55,087 bases of DNA from Alphaproteobacteria bacterium (GTDB taxonomy: Bacteria > Pseudomonadota > Alphaproteobacteria > CAAHEQ01 > UBA3637), in NCBI GenBank assembly GCA_017960645.1, contig JAGCYU010000003.1:1-55087 (forward strand), written 5' to 3'. The translations under genes were made by a program, and so were the position numbers. This document shows positions 1 to 9,442 of this stretch, one piece after another (the stretch's first letter is position 1; each line of letters opens with the position of its first letter). The notes below the pieces were generated by a model, which worked only from the letters and a program-made list of their open reading frames with translations, ran no database searches and was not told where the DNA came from.

Positions 1-39
1 GCAGTGCGGTTTTGTTCTTTGGAATGTTTCTTTTGTCAT
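1..39 (-). CDS. tuf: Elongation factor Tu, first 13 codons (partial at window edge)
   Basis: Read on the complement from 39, the left edge encodes MTKETFQRTKPHC and then leaves the window. This matches the near-invariant start of EF-Tu (M-x-K-x-x-F-x-R-T-K-P-H), which precedes the first GTP-binding loop. EF-Tu delivers aminoacyl-tRNA to the ribosome. An AGAAAG ribosome-binding site lies about 8 bases upstream. The gene follows tRNA-Tyr and tRNA-Gly on the same strand, the classic tRNA-tuf arrangement, so it is probably cotranscribed with them. Only the N-terminal codons can be seen, but the match and context are strong. Confidence 0.85.
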   Translation of the reverse strand, partial: MTKETFQRTKPHC

Positions 40-160
40 TTTATACTTTCTTTCATTAACTGATCAGTTAGTAAAATGAAGTCTTGCGACTTCGGTTCTT
101 TGATTTTCAAGTGTTTTCTCACTCGCAAACCTCCAAATGGAAATTGAAGCCTTGCATTAT
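40..160 (-). other. tRNA-Gly/tuf spacer with a palindrome and a small hairpin
   Basis: The spacer between tRNA-Gly and tuf contains no gene. At 57-70 it holds the perfect 14-base palindrome TAACTGATCAGTTA, 18 bases before the tuf start codon. At 78-93 a 6-bp stem (GAAGTC/GACTTC) closes a four-base loop, reading GCAA on the tuf strand. The hairpin may mark a processing point between the tRNA precursor and the tuf message. The palindrome is either an RNA hairpin near the tuf ribosome-binding site or a protein-binding site. Confidence 0.5.
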
Positions 161-234
161 TGGAGCGGGTGATGGGAATCGGACCCACGTATTCAGCTTG
201 GAAGGCTGCTGCACTACCATTGTGCTACACCCGC
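161..234 (-). tRNA. tRNA-Gly (anticodon TCC)
   Basis: The complement folds as a 74-base tRNA with acceptor arm GCGGGTG/CACCCGC, discriminator T and an encoded CCA. The anticodon loop CTTCCAA gives anticodon TCC, which reads GGA and GGG. The T arm carries the GGTCCGATTC-type loop. The lowest anticodon-stem pair appears as a G/A mismatch. It lies 3 bases downstream of tRNA-Tyr and is probably cotranscribed with it and tuf. Confidence 0.93.
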
Positions 235-237
235 AAC

Positions 238-323
238 TGGTGGAAAGGGCTGGATTCGAACCAGCGAACTCATAAGAGGACAGATTTACAGTCTGTTGGC
301 TTTAACCACTCACCCACCTTTCC
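238..323 (-). tRNA. tRNA-Tyr (anticodon GTA)
   Basis: The complement gives an 86-base class II tRNA with acceptor GGAAAGG/CCTTTCC, encoded CCA, a long variable arm and anticodon loop CTGTAAA (anticodon GTA). It is the first gene after a near-consensus promoter at 360-388 and lies directly upstream of tRNA-Gly and tuf. A short leader hairpin (CTTTCG/CGAAAG, 337-352) precedes it. Confidence 0.95.
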
Positions 324-359
324 ACAAAGGCAGTTCCTTTCGATCACGAAAGTACGAAT

Positions 360-388
360 ATTATGCCGTTTTTTTCTTGCTTTGTCAA
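360..388 (-). promoter_or_regulatory. Promoter of the tRNA-Tyr/tRNA-Gly/tuf transcript
   Basis: On the minus strand, -35 TTGACA (388-383) and -10 CATAAT (365-360) are separated by exactly 17 bases. The predicted start lies near 353, about 30 bases before tRNA-Tyr. It is interleaved with the rlmB promoter, whose -35 abuts this -35, so the two promoters may compete for polymerase. Confidence 0.8.
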
Positions 389-405
389 GAGATTTTTTGT
401 ACAAT
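377..405 (+). promoter_or_regulatory. Promoter of rlmB
   Basis: TTGCTT (377-382) and TACAAT (400-405) are separated by 17 bases, about 70 bases before the rlmB start codon. It overlaps the divergent tRNA promoter. The -10 is good and the -35 is moderate. Confidence 0.6.
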
Positions 406-482
406 CTTTTCTATGGAGAGTGTGAATCGTTTTTCCCAAAGTATATCTGAAGACAGATTGTTTTATCCAAAGGAAAAAAGTT

Positions 483-1205
483 ATGCAAAAATCAACATCT
501 AAAAGCCTGTATTTATATGGTAAGCATGTGGTGGCGATGGCAGTGCAAAATCCTCGGCGTCGCATTTTGGAAATTTATGCGACCAAAGAAACCGCGGCCG
601 AGATGAATTTGCCGCAAAATATACCCGTGCATCCCGCAGATAGAAAATTTTTGGACTCTTTAGTTGGGCAAGGGGCTGTACATCAAGGTGTCGTTGCAAA
701 ATGCGAACCGTTGTCGCCTGTGGACTTAAAAGAATTTATTAAAGGCGTGAAAGATAAAGACAAGTGTTTGATTATTGTTTTAGATCAGGTGACGGATCCT
801 CATAATATTGGTGCGATTATGCGTTCTGCGGTGGCCTTTAATGCTTCGGCGATTATTATGCCAGAGGCAGGGGCGCCATCCGAATCTGGTACTTTAGCAA
901 AATCTGCCAGCGGCGCAACCGAACTGATTCCTGTGATTCGAGTGTCTAATTTAGTCCATGCAATGGATATGTTAAAAAAGGCCGAGTTTTGGTGTGTTGG
1001 TTTGGATGGGTATGCCAAAGATTATATTACAGACAGAAAATTACCCAAAAAATGTGTGTTAATTTTGGGGGCAGAGGATGGGATGCGGCGCTTGACCATG
1101 GAAAATTGTGATATGGTTGTGAAATTGCCGATGAATTCTGCTATAGAGTCATTAAATGTATCTAATGCCGCCGCTGTGGCTATGTATGAATGGAATAGGG
1201 GATAA
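483..1205 (+). CDS. rlmB: TrmH/SpoU-family 23S rRNA (guanosine-2'-O) methyltransferase
   Basis: The 240-residue protein is a SPOUT-class RNA 2'-O-methyltransferase of the RlmB type, which methylates a guanosine in the peptidyl-transferase region of 23S rRNA using S-adenosylmethionine. The N-terminal 75 residues match the substrate-binding domain (LYGKHVVAMAVQNPRR). The catalytic domain shows the three SpoU motifs: LDQVTDPHNIGAIMRSA near residue 100, ILGAEDGMRR near 197, and VKLPMNSAIESLNVSNA near 217, which forms the trefoil-knot cofactor site. Length is typical. The start has a GGAAAAAA ribosome-binding site. It is divergent from the tRNA/tuf unit and convergent with pnp, from which a terminator separates it. 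The exact target (RlmB versus a close TrmH paralogue) is inferred from the family. Confidence 0.9.
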   Translation: MQKSTSKSLYLYGKHVVAMAVQNPRRRILEIYATKETAAEMNLPQNIPVHPADRKFLDSLVGQGAVHQGVVAKCEPLSPVDLKEFIKGVKDKDKCLIIVLDQVTDPHNIGAIMRSAVAFNASAIIMPEAGAPSESGTLAKSASGATELIPVIRVSNLVHAMDMLKKAEFWCVGLDGYAKDYITDRKLPKKCVLILGAEDGMRRLTMENCDMVVKLPMNSAIESLNVSNAAAVAMYEWNRG

Positions 1206-1225
1206 CTTATCATTAACAAAACAAT

Positions 1226-1266
1226 AAAAAACACCCCCACAAAATTGCAGGAGTGTTTTGTTTTGA
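1226..1266. terminator. Bidirectional terminator between rlmB and pnp
   Basis: An A-rich arm AAAACACCCCC and a complementary arm GGAGTGTTTT with one mismatch enclose a 12-base loop and are followed by T-rich sequence. The flanks are A-rich on one side and T-rich on the other, so it could end transcription of the convergent rlmB and pnp messages. Confidence 0.7.
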
Positions 1267-1274
1267 TTTTCGAA

Positions 1275-3500
1275 TTATTCCGCAGGTGTTTCAACAGGAG
1301 TTTCTGCGCTTGGAGCAGGTTCTGTTGCTTCTGCTGGTTTATCCTCGTGCTTTTTGTCATGATGACGTTCTTTACGTTCAGGTTCTGGCAATTCAATGAT
1401 TTCGCCAGTTTCCTGATTGACGCGTTTCATAGACAATTTAATTTTGCCACGATTATCGGCGCCTTGGCATAAAACTTTAACCTTGTCGCCTTCTTTCAAA
1501 ACGTCGGTGACCTTTTCAACGCGTTCTGGTTTGATTTCGGATACGTGGACTAAGCCATCGCGGTTTGGCAAGAAGTTTACAAATGCGCCAAAGTCCATAA
1601 TCTTAACAACAGTGCCATCGTAAACCATACCTTTCTCTGGTTCGGCAACAATGCCTTTAATCCAATCATAGGCAGCTTTACCAGCTTCACCGTCCGTGCA
1701 AGCAATGGACACAACACCTTCTTCGCTGATGTTAATTTTGGCACCAGTTTTTTCGGTAATTTCACGAATGACCTTACCACCGGAGCCAATGACATCACGG
1801 ATCTTATCCTTATCAATTTGGAAAGATTGAATGCGTGGTGCATTTGGGCTAACCTCTGGACGAGGAGCGGCAATAGATTCTGCCATCTTGCCCAAAATAT
1901 GCATACGGCCTTCGTGTGCTTGCTTTAAAGCAATTTCCATGATTTCTTTTGTAATGGATGTGATTTTAATATCCATTTGCAAAGCGGTCACACCGTCTTT
2001 TGTTCCGGCAACTTTAAAGTCCATATCGCCCAAGTGATCTTCATCACCCAAGATATCTGTTAAAACAGCAAACTTGTCACCTTCTTTGATCAATCCCATA
2101 GCAATACCTGCCACAGGTTTTTTCATAGGAACGCCTGCATCCATCAAAGATAATGTAGAACCGCAAACAGTGGCCATAGAGGATGAACCGTTGGATTCCA
2201 TAATATCGGATACAACACGGATTGTGTATGGGAATTCTTCCTTGCTTGGTAACATAGGATGAATTGCACGCCATGCCAACTTACCATGTCCAATTTCACG
2301 ACGACCAGGAGAGCCTAAACGTCCGATTTCGCCCACAGAAAATGGTGGGAAGTTGTAATGTAAAATAAAGGATTCAGATGCTTCGCCGTCCAAAGAATCA
2401 ACGATTTGTTCATCATCCTCTGTTCCCAAAGTTGTTACAACCAAGCCTTGTGTTTCGCCACGAGTGAACAAAGCGGAACCATGTGCTTTTGGCAATAGTC
2501 CAACTTCTGTTTCAATGATGCGAACTGTTTTGGTATCGCGGCCATCAATACGTGGATTGCCAGCTAAAATCGAATCGCGCACTGTTCTGGCTTCTAATTC
2601 ATGGAACACTTTTTCGTAAATAGCTAACTCGGCATCTTTGCCTTCAAACAAAGCTTTTGCTTGTGAACGGATTTCGTCTAATTTAGCTTGGCGTTCTAAC
2701 TTATTATGGATTGTATAAGCAGCAGCGATATCTGCTCCCAACTTTTCTTTGATTTCGGCACGAACTGTGGCATATTCGGCTGGTTCTTCTTGAACTTCCC
2801 AAGGATCTTTTGCACATTTTTCTGCCAAGGCAATAATCATGTCGATAACTGGCTTTAAAGATTCATGACCGAATTCAACAGCGCCCAACATTGTTTCTTC
2901 TGATAATTCTTGAGCTTCAGATTCAACCATCAACACACCTTCGCGTGTTCCGGCGACCACTAAATCCAAATCAGAATGTTTCATTTGTTTAACATCCGGA
3001 TTCAAAACATATTGCCCGTCAATATATCCGACCCGAGCCCCTGCAATAGGACCTAAGAATGGCAAACCAGAGATTGTTAAAGCAGCGCTGGCAGCAATCA
3101 TAGATACGATGTCGGCTTGAGTTTTTTTATCATAAGAAATTAACGTACAAACAACTTGAGTTTCGTTGTTAAATCCTTTGACGAACAAAGGACGAATAGG
3201 GCGGTCGATTAAACGAGAAACCAAAATTTCATGTTCGCTTGGTTTGCCTTCGCGTTTAAAAAATCCCCCCGGAATTTGACCGGCTGAATAAGTTTTTTCT
3301 TGGTAGTTAACGGTCAATGGAATAAAATCTTCAAAAGTTTCAGGCTTTGTTTTTGCAGCACATACTGTAGCATGTACCATTGTATCGCCATAACGCACAA
3401 TCACAGATCCATCTGCTTGGCGAGCAATTTTTCCTGTTTCAATAGATAAAGGTTTTCCCCCCCAAGTGATTTCTTCTTTAAACGTATTAAAAATTGTCAT
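1275..3500 (-). CDS. pnp: Polyribonucleotide nucleotidyltransferase (PNPase)
   Basis: PNPase degrades RNA 3' to 5' by phosphorolysis and is a core of the bacterial RNA degradosome. The 741-residue protein has the full order: a first RNase PH domain ([21 protein letters not shown]), an alpha-helical linker, a second RNase PH domain ([48 protein letters not shown]), a KH domain ([19 protein letters not shown]) and an S1 domain ([20 protein letters not shown]), then a Lys/Glu-rich tail with HHDKKH. I chose ATG at 3500 because AGGAAAAG lies just upstream; the ATG further upstream would place that site inside the gene. It follows rpsO by 65 bases, the usual rpsO-pnp pairing. Confidence 0.97.
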   Translation of the reverse strand: MTIFNTFKEEITWGGKPLSIETGKIARQADGSVIVRYGDTMVHATVCAAKTKPETFEDFIPLTVNYQEKTYSAGQIPGGFFKREGKPSEHEILVSRLIDRPIRPLFVKGFNNETQVVCTLISYDKKTQADIVSMIAASAALTISGLPFLGPIAGARVGYIDGQYVLNPDVKQMKHSDLDLVVAGTREGVLMVESEAQELSEETMLGAVEFGHESLKPVIDMIIALAEKCAKDPWEVQEEPAEYATVRAEIKEKLGADIAAAYTIHNKLERQAKLDEIRSQAKALFEGKDAELAIYEKVFHELEARTVRDSILAGNPRIDGRDTKTVRIIETEVGLLPKAHGSALFTRGETQGLVVTTLGTEDDEQIVDSLDGEASESFILHYNFPPFSVGEIGRLGSPGRREIGHGKLAWRAIHPMLPSKEEFPYTIRVVSDIMESNGSSSMATVCGSTLSLMDAGVPMKKPVAGIAMGLIKEGDKFAVLTDILGDEDHLGDMDFKVAGTKDGVTALQMDIKITSITKEIMEIALKQAHEGRMHILGKMAESIAAPRPEVSPNAPRIQSFQIDKDKIRDVIGSGGKVIREITEKTGAKINISEEGVVSIACTDGEAGKAAYDWIKGIVAEPEKGMVYDGTVVKIMDFGAFVNFLPNRDGLVHVSEIKPERVEKVTDVLKEGDKVKVLCQGADNRGKIKLSMKRVNQETGEIIELPEPERKERHHDKKHEDKPAEATEPAPSAETPVETPAE

Positions 3501-3527
3501 ATATTCTTTTCCTTTCATACATATATG

Positions 3528-3555
3528 GGAAAGGGAGTCCCTTGACCCCCCTTCC
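3528..3555 (-). other. rpsO-pnp intergenic hairpin
   Basis: On the minus strand, GGAAGGG (3555-3549) can pair with CCCTTTCC (3535-3528) around a short loop, with one bulged base. There is no T-run after it, so it is probably not a terminator. In E. coli a hairpin at this same place is cut by RNase III and lets PNPase control its own message. A similar role here is inferred from position only. Confidence 0.4.
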
Positions 3556-3565
3556 GAGAGCGAAA

Positions 3566-3835
3566 TTATTTCCGCAATTTCAAGCGGGCAACAAGGGCGT
3601 CATAACGCGCAGGATCTTGTTGCTTCACATAGCCGAGCAAACGACGACGTTTTGTAACCATAGAAATCAATCCGCGACGGGAATGAAAATCTTTTTTATG
3701 GGTTTTAATATGTTCAGACAAAGCGTTAATCTTTTCTGTTAATACAGCGATTTGAACTTCAGGTGAACCTGTATCCCCAGGTTTGGTTGCAAAATCGGCA
3801 ATAATTTGCTGTTTAGCTTGTTTTGTGAACGACAT
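3566..3835 (-). CDS. rpsO: 30S ribosomal protein S15
   Basis: The 89-residue protein has the standard S15 length and motifs, including [34 protein letters not shown] and the [12 protein letters not shown] helix that binds the three-way junction of 16S rRNA. S15 organises the central domain of the small subunit. A GGAAAG ribosome-binding site precedes the ATG. It has its own promoter inside the end of truB and a structured 105-base leader. Confidence 0.98.
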   Translation of the reverse strand: MSFTKQAKQQIIADFATKPGDTGSPEVQIAVLTEKINALSEHIKTHKKDFHSRRGLISMVTKRRRLLGYVKQQDPARYDALVARLKLRK

Positions 3836-3945
3836 CTTTCTTTCCTTTCATTTGTAGTTAACGGCCTTTTTCTCCCATGTTATCGGCACAAACCGAGATA
3901 TCGGTCAGTCAGGTCAACAACATCTTCATCAAAAAAGACGTTGCC
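3836..3945 (-). promoter_or_regulatory. rpsO leader with alternative hairpins (candidate S15 autoregulatory element)
   Basis: The leader from the predicted start (about 3939) to the rpsO ATG contains the hairpin ACCGA-TATC-TCGGT (minus strand, 3905-3892). An overlapping alternative stem uses TCGG and CCGA (3896-3883). S15 controls its own translation through leader structures in several bacterial groups, often by pseudoknots or three-way junctions. Mutually exclusive stems here fit that idea, but the binding site is not proven. Confidence 0.4.
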
Positions 3946-3974
3946 ATTATACACGAATTTTTATAAAAAATCAA
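3946..3974 (-). promoter_or_regulatory. Promoter of rpsO-pnp
   Basis: TTGATT (3974-3969) and TATAAT (3951-3946) are separated by 17 bases on the minus strand and overlap the last codons of truB. This lets rpsO and pnp be expressed independently of the upstream nusA-infB genes. Confidence 0.75.
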
Positions 3975-4873
3975 CCCCAAATAAACTCTGGGCGGATAAC
4001 ATGATTATCCTTTTGCACAAGCCCTAAAATTTTATTTTCAACTTGGGCACAATAAATGCCATTTTCAGATGTTTTTTGTTCATGTTCCAGTTTCGCCCAA
4101 GATAATCTTTGTCCTTTGGATAAGCGGACGATTTCTGCTTCAGAAAATGTCAAAATGGGTATGTTTTGCAATACATTTTCCATGGGAATCAAGGGCAAAG
4201 TATCGGCAGTAATTTTTCCGGATTTTATATCTTCTAAGGGAACTGATTGTGTGATATCAAAAGGCGCGCAATTTATTCGGTGTAACATTGTGACAACCCC
4301 GACAGTGTCCAACGCATGGGATATGTCATGAGCTAGTGTCCTGACATAAGTGCCTTTGCTGCAAACGACTTCAAATGTGGCACTTTCTATATCGTTGTTA
4401 AGCAGACAAAGATTATAGATTGTAATCGGGCGAGATTTTAAAACGACTTCTTGGCCTGCTCTGGCCAGGTCATAAGCGCGTTTTCCGTTAACTTTAATAG
4501 CTGAAAAAACATTAGGCGTTTGCATAATTTGTCCGGTAAATTTAGCTAAGATTTTTACAATTTCATCTGAGGAAGGACGTTTATTACTGGTGGCAATTTT
4601 TTGACCGGCTAAATCATCCGAATCTGTTTCAATACCCCATTTTACCCGAAATTGATAGGTCTTTTTGCTATCCATGACATAAGGAATTAAACGTGTTGCT
4701 TTTCCAAAAGCAATAGGTAAAACCCCGGTTGCTAACGGGTCTAATGTACCGGCGTGGCCAATTTTTGCTGGATGTAAAAAATATTTTAGCGTAGATACAA
4801 CTTGTGTTGAGCCCATTTGATAAGGCTTATCAATCACCATAAATCCATTTAAATTATTCTTTATATTTTTCAA
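3971..4873 (-). CDS. truB: tRNA pseudouridine(55) synthase TruB
   Basis: TruB makes the universal pseudouridine 55 in the T loop of tRNAs and also acts as a tRNA chaperone. The 300-residue protein shows the KP box (LNGFMVIDKP), the catalytic loop GHAGTLDPLATGVLP with the active-site Asp near residue 47, KTYQFRVKWGIETDSDD, the RPITIYNL element and the CSKGTYVRTLAHDI motif. The start is a TTG overlapping rbfA by 20 bases, chosen because the family needs the LNGFMVIDKP segment; the next in-frame ATG would cut it. The overlap suggests translational coupling. Confidence 0.92.
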   Translation of the reverse strand: MKNIKNNLNGFMVIDKPYQMGSTQVVSTLKYFLHPAKIGHAGTLDPLATGVLPIAFGKATRLIPYVMDSKKTYQFRVKWGIETDSDDLAGQKIATSNKRPSSDEIVKILAKFTGQIMQTPNVFSAIKVNGKRAYDLARAGQEVVLKSRPITIYNLCLLNNDIESATFEVVCSKGTYVRTLAHDISHALDTVGVVTMLHRINCAPFDITQSVPLEDIKSGKITADTLPLIPMENVLQNIPILTFSEAEIVRLSKGQRLSWAKLEHEQKTSENGIYCAQVENKILGLVQKDNHVIRPEFIWG

Positions 4874-5243
4874 TGTCAGCTTTCACTTTAGGCGAACTTA
4901 ATAATTCATCAATATGTTGCGCGTTATCAAGGCGAGTATCCACAACAAAATCCAAATCGGGGACGATTCTGAGCATCATTTTATGTCCGATTTCTTTGCG
5001 GAATACGCCTTTATGGGCTTGCAGTAATTCAACTTGTTCCTCGGAATCAACTGGTTCAATGGCACGAATAAAAATCCGTGCAAAGGATAAATCTGGAGAA
5101 ATATCTACATCTGTAATCATGACATAGGAAGCCTTTAATCCCGCGATGAATAAATCATTGTGGATAAGCATCATACCAAGGACTCGTTTGATTTCGTTGG
5201 CAACTTTGAGTTGGCGTTCCGAAGGTGCTTTTTTACTTCTCAT
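4854..5243 (-). CDS. rbfA: Ribosome-binding factor A
   Basis: RbfA binds the immature 30S subunit near helix 1 of 16S rRNA and is needed for late maturation, especially in the cold. The 129-residue protein has the KH-like fold signatures: SERQLKVANEIKRVL at the N-terminus, a central VMITDVDISPDLSFARIFIRA strand pair and the RIVPDLDFVVDTRLDNAQHIDELL C-terminal block. It sits 8 bases after infB and overlaps truB. Confidence 0.95.
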   Translation of the reverse strand: MRSKKAPSERQLKVANEIKRVLGMMLIHNDLFIAGLKASYVMITDVDISPDLSFARIFIRAIEPVDSEEQVELLQAHKGVFRKEIGHKMMLRIVPDLDFVVDTRLDNAQHIDELLSSPKVKADIEKYKE

Positions 5244-5251
5244 AACCCCTC

Positions 5252-7636
5252 CTATTTTGCTACGAATTTAACAGCAGTTTGTTCAATTTCAAAACATTCA
5301 ATGATATCTCCAACTTTAATATCATCAAACTTATCCAATTTAACGCCGCATTCAAAGCTTTCTTTAACCTCGCGCACATCATCTTTCATGCGCTTGAGTT
5401 GTTCCAAATCCCCTGTATAAATCACAGTATCGTTGCGTAACAAGCGTACTTTTGCTCCGCGTTTAATCAGTCCTTCTGTAACCATACATCCGGCAATTTT
5501 ACCAACTTTGGAAATAGAAATAACCTGACGAATTTCCGCATAGCCGATGATTTTTTCGTGTTCTTCCGGAGTTAACAGTCCTTCAACGGCTTTCTTAATA
5601 TCATCTGCTACATCATAGATAATAGAATAATAACGAATATCAACGCCGTCACGTTTTGCTGCTGCACGAGCACCTTGGTTTGCACGTACATTAAAGCCGA
5701 TGATTAAAGCCTTGCTGGCTCTAGCCAAAGCAACATCTGTTTCGTTAATGCCACCCACTGCGCTATGCACGATATTAACTTTAATTTCATCATTTTTGAT
5801 TTTAGATAATACACCAATTAAGGCTTCAACAGATCCTTGTACATCTGCTTTGATCAAAACAGGAACCTCTTTCATTTCGCCTGCTTTAATTTGTGCAAGC
5901 AATCCTTCGGTTCCGCCCAAACGCTTGACGTTCAAAAGTTCGCGCGTTTTTCTGGCACGATAGGCAGAAATTTCTCGGGCCGTATTTTCATCAGCTACCA
6001 CCACAAAATCATCCCCTGCAGCAGGAGTCCCATTTAAGCCTATAACTTCTACTGGCTGTGCGGGCACAGCTGTTTCTAATACTTGTTGTTTTGCATTTGT
6101 CATAGAGCGGACACGGCCCCATTCTTGGCCTGTCACAAAAATATCCCCAATATGTAAAATGCCGCGCTTGACTAAAACGGTTGCAACAGAGCCACGTCCT
6201 TTTTCCATACGGGCTTCCACAACAACCCCTTCGGCTGTACAATTTTGTGGCGCTTTTAAATCCAACATTTCTGCTTGTAATAAAATAGCTTCAACCAGTT
6301 TATCCAAATTCGTTTTGTTTTTGGCAGAAACTTCAACATCCAAAATATCTCCCCCCATTGATTCTACTGCAACTTCGTGTTGCAACAAATCCATACGTAC
6401 TTTATTAGGATTGGCTCCGGGGACATCCATTTTGTTAATGGCAACAATAATGGGAACACCGGCCGCTTTGGCGTGATGAATAGCCTCAATAGTTTGTGGC
6501 ATCACGCTATCATTTGCGGCAACCACCAAAATGACAATATCTGTCACCTGGGCTCCACGTGCACGCATAGCTGTAAAGGCTTCGTGTCCCGGGGTATCAA
6601 TAAATGTAATTTTTTTACCATTGGCTAAAACAACCTGATACGCTCCGATATGTTGTGTAATACCTCCGGATTCTTTAGCTGCAACGTTTGTGGAGCGTAA
6701 AGCATCCAATAAAGATGTTTTTCCGTGATCCACGTGTCCCATGACAGTGACAACCGGTGGACGAGGCAAGAATTCGCTTTCTGGAATATCATCGTGTTTC
6801 AAAACATTTTCTACATCAGATTCAGCCACACGTTGTTTGACTTTATGGCCCATTTCTGTAACAACTAATTCGGCTGTATCTCCGTCAATCGTTTGAGTGA
6901 TTGTCACCATCATACCCATTTTCATCAATGTTTTAACAACATCAGCCCCTTTTTCGCTCATACGGTTAGCTAATTCTTGAACGGTTATTGTTTCGGGAAT
7001 GACGACTTCACGAATGATTTTTTCTTGAGGGCCTTTTTGGGCGTTCAAAAACTTTTGATATTGTTTTTCACGAGCGCGCCTAATAGACGCTAAAGAACGT
7101 CTGTGATGATGTGGTCCGTTTTCGTCGTCATCATCTTCATCCCCACTGGAATAGGATTTATAGGCATTTAAGTTCATTTTATTATTACGTTTTTCTTCAA
7201 ACGAACTTTTGGTGCCCATAGGCATTTCCATTTTCTTTTTAGACAATGCTTCATCGTCATCTTGGTTTTTCTTTTTATCAAAAGAAGTTTTGTTGGGCTT
7301 GTCCGGGTTTGGCATATTAACAGATGCGGCAACTTTGGCTGCTTCAGCTTCGCGGCGTTCTTTTTCTAAACGAGCTTCTTCTTGTTTTGCACGACGTTCT
7401 TCTTCCTGTTGCTTGGCATGTTCTGCAATACGTTGTGCTTCCTGTAACAGTTTTAATTTTTGAGCTGTATTTTCTGTTAATTGAGCAGTTTTTTGTTCCT
7501 GCGTAAATACGCGTTTTTTGCGCACTTCCACATGGACACCACCATGCCCTGTATTCATCGTATTCATATTAGGGCGTAAAGTACTGCCTAATGAAAGTGT
7601 TTTCCCAGAAAGTGTTAATTTCGTTGAATCATTCAT
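5252..7636 (-). CDS. infB: Translation initiation factor IF-2
   Basis: IF-2 is the GTPase that brings fMet-tRNA to the 30S subunit and promotes subunit joining. The 794-residue protein has an alphaproteobacterial-type N-terminus ([26 protein letters not shown]), a long charged Lys/Glu/Arg helical linker to about residue 190, and an IF2-N domain ([20 protein letters not shown]). The GTPase follows, with G1 [10 protein letters not shown] near 302, G3 DTPGHEAF, G4 NKMD and SAKNK, then beta-barrel domains and the C2 tRNA-binding domain. It overlaps ylxR by 8 bases, consistent with coupled translation. Confidence 0.98.
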   Translation of the reverse strand: MNDSTKLTLSGKTLSLGSTLRPNMNTMNTGHGGVHVEVRKKRVFTQEQKTAQLTENTAQKLKLLQEAQRIAEHAKQQEEERRAKQEEARLEKERREAEAAKVAASVNMPNPDKPNKTSFDKKKNQDDDEALSKKKMEMPMGTKSSFEEKRNNKMNLNAYKSYSSGDEDDDDENGPHHHRRSLASIRRAREKQYQKFLNAQKGPQEKIIREVVIPETITVQELANRMSEKGADVVKTLMKMGMMVTITQTIDGDTAELVVTEMGHKVKQRVAESDVENVLKHDDIPESEFLPRPPVVTVMGHVDHGKTSLLDALRSTNVAAKESGGITQHIGAYQVVLANGKKITFIDTPGHEAFTAMRARGAQVTDIVILVVAANDSVMPQTIEAIHHAKAAGVPIIVAINKMDVPGANPNKVRMDLLQHEVAVESMGGDILDVEVSAKNKTNLDKLVEAILLQAEMLDLKAPQNCTAEGVVVEARMEKGRGSVATVLVKRGILHIGDIFVTGQEWGRVRSMTNAKQQVLETAVPAQPVEVIGLNGTPAAGDDFVVVADENTAREISAYRARKTRELLNVKRLGGTEGLLAQIKAGEMKEVPVLIKADVQGSVEALIGVLSKIKNDEIKVNIVHSAVGGINETDVALARASKALIIGFNVRANQGARAAAKRDGVDIRYYSIIYDVADDIKKAVEGLLTPEEHEKIIGYAEIRQVISISKVGKIAGCMVTEGLIKRGAKVRLLRNDTVIYTGDLEQLKRMKDDVREVKESFECGVKLDKFDDIKVGDIIECFEIEQTAVKFVAK

Positions 7637-7949
7637 ATGATCCCTCCTTGCACTCAGAGTTTATGTTTTTGTCCAGTTGAGATTTGATGTGTGACAGAAA
7701 ATTGTCTGGAATTTTAACAGTTCCTTTGGCCGCCTTGTAAACCAAACGTTTTTCAATGGCTTGTTGCAAACAATCACCTTCGGCATGAACCCACATTCCC
7801 CGACCAGGTAAGATGTGTTTTGCATCAAATGCAAGTACTTGTCCCGGACGACCGACAAGCCGAAGCAAATCGTGCTTATCAGCCGCTGTTTTGCATACAA
7901 AACAAGTGCGCATGCCTTTTGTTGAAAAATTATTTTTTTTCTGCTTCAA
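7629..7949 (-). CDS. ylxR: YlxR-family (DUF448) RNA-binding protein
   Basis: The 106-residue protein belongs to the small basic YlxR family, whose members lie between nusA and infB. The family signature is clear: [21 protein letters not shown], then a glycine loop [22 protein letters not shown]. YlxR of Gram-positive bacteria has been reported to bind RNase P and act in gene regulation; the alphaproteobacterial role is less clear. It overlaps both nusA (20 bases) and infB (8 bases). Confidence 0.9.
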   Translation of the reverse strand: MKQKKNNFSTKGMRTCFVCKTAADKHDLLRLVGRPGQVLAFDAKHILPGRGMWVHAEGDCLQQAIEKRLVYKAAKGTVKIPDNFLSHIKSQLDKNINSECKEGSYE

Positions 7950-9441
7950 ACCAATGCTCCCGAGCTTTCATAATCATAGCATTTGCTTTATCTAAATCAA
8001 TTGCATCAGCCCCGACAATTTCTTGGAATTCATCGCCGGCTAAATCTGCAAAGTCATCTAAAGTTTTAATGCCTGCTTCACCTAATTTAACTAACATTTC
8101 ATGTGATAAGCCCTCAAACTCAACCAAATCTTTTGCCAGTTTCAATTCTTTGATTTTAGCCGCATGTTCGGCTTCTTTCGCCACTAAATAGGCTTTGGCA
8201 CGATTTTGAAGTTCTGTTGCTAAATCTATATCAAACCCTTCAATAGATGTTAATTCATCCAAAGCAATATAGGCGATATCTTCCACGCTGGCAAAGCCTT
8301 CTTGAATCAGCAAATGTGCCATCATGTCATCAATATCCAAAGCCTTTGTGAATAAATCTAAACGACCTTGTGTCTCGGCTTGTCTGTGTTCAGATTCTTG
8401 AGCTTCTGTCATCATATCAATATGCCATCCAGTTAATTGGCTGACCAAACGAATGTTTTGACCACGACGGCCAATAGCCAATGATAGTTGTTCTTCATTT
8501 AAGACAACTTCAACATTTTTTGCTTCTTCATCAATAACAATTTTTAACACTTCATTTGGGGCCAAAGCGTTAATGATAAATGTTGCAGGATCTGCGCTCC
8601 AAGATACTACATCAATTTTTTCACCTTGTAATTCATTGACGACTGCTTGAACACGGATTCCGCGCATGCCAATACAAGCCCCGCGTGCATCAAGTGTAGA
8701 ATCATTAGAATACACAGCGATTTTTGCCCGAGAACCAGGATCACGAGCAACGCCTTTAATCTCAATAATTCCATCGTAAATTTCTGGTACTTCAGCTTTA
8801 AATAAAGCTGCCAAGAAATCTGGATGAGAACGTGTTAAAAAGACTTGTGGCCCACGAACTTCGTTGCGTACATCCAAAACCAAAGCGCGAATACGATCGC
8901 CAACACGGAACATTTCTCTTGGAATCATTTCATCACGCCGCAATAAAGCTTCTGCACGTCCTAATTCAACGATAACATTTCCAGCTTCAATACGTTTGAC
9001 AATTCCATGGACAATTTCGCCTTTTTTGTCCTTCATTTCTTCAAATTGTTGTGAACGTTCTGCTTCACGTACTTTTTGAGAAATAACTTGTTTAGCTGTT
9101 TGAGCGGCGATTCGTCCAAAATCCATAGGAGGTAAATTGTCAATAATTTCATCCCCGATTTTAGCAAACTTATTTGTTTTGCGTGCTTCGGCCAAAGAAA
9201 TTTCGGTAAATTCATCCATGACTTCTTCTACCACTGTAACATACCGTGCCATATGAATGGAACCATCGCTAGGATTGATAGTGGTACGAATATCATATTC
9301 CGGTCCATATTTGGAACGACCTGCTTTTGAAATGCCGTCTTCCATGGCTTTTAACACAGCTTCTTTTTCAATGCCACGTTCACGGGCAACAATATCTGCC
9401 ATCTGAATAAGTTCTGGTCTTGGTAATGTTGAGGTTTGCAT
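7930..9441 (-). CDS. nusA: Transcription termination/antitermination factor NusA
   Basis: NusA binds RNA polymerase and nascent RNA and modulates pausing, termination and antitermination. The 503-residue protein has the N-terminal polymerase-binding domain (about 1-130), an S1 domain (GEIVHGIVKRIEAGNVIVELGRAEALL), then KH1 and KH2 (DPGSRAKIAVYSNDSTLDARGACIGMRG; LSLAIGRRGQNIRLVSQLTG). Two C-terminal helix-hairpin-helix repeats (HLLIQEGFASVEDIAYI; LGEAGIKTLDDFADLAGDE) complete it. Length and order are typical for Proteobacteria. It follows rimP after one base. Confidence 0.98.
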   Translation of the reverse strand: MQTSTLPRPELIQMADIVARERGIEKEAVLKAMEDGISKAGRSKYGPEYDIRTTINPSDGSIHMARYVTVVEEVMDEFTEISLAEARKTNKFAKIGDEIIDNLPPMDFGRIAAQTAKQVISQKVREAERSQQFEEMKDKKGEIVHGIVKRIEAGNVIVELGRAEALLRRDEMIPREMFRVGDRIRALVLDVRNEVRGPQVFLTRSHPDFLAALFKAEVPEIYDGIIEIKGVARDPGSRAKIAVYSNDSTLDARGACIGMRGIRVQAVVNELQGEKIDVVSWSADPATFIINALAPNEVLKIVIDEEAKNVEVVLNEEQLSLAIGRRGQNIRLVSQLTGWHIDMMTEAQESEHRQAETQGRLDLFTKALDIDDMMAHLLIQEGFASVEDIAYIALDELTSIEGFDIDLATELQNRAKAYLVAKEAEHAAKIKELKLAKDLVEFEGLSHEMLVKLGEAGIKTLDDFADLAGDEFQEIVGADAIDLDKANAMIMKAREHWFEAEKK

Positions 9442-9442
9442 T

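Noticed and set aside
1022-1396. 124-residue minus-strand frame across the rlmB end and terminator
   Set aside because: It lies mostly antisense to rlmB and across the terminator, has no ribosome-binding site and no protein-like signature.
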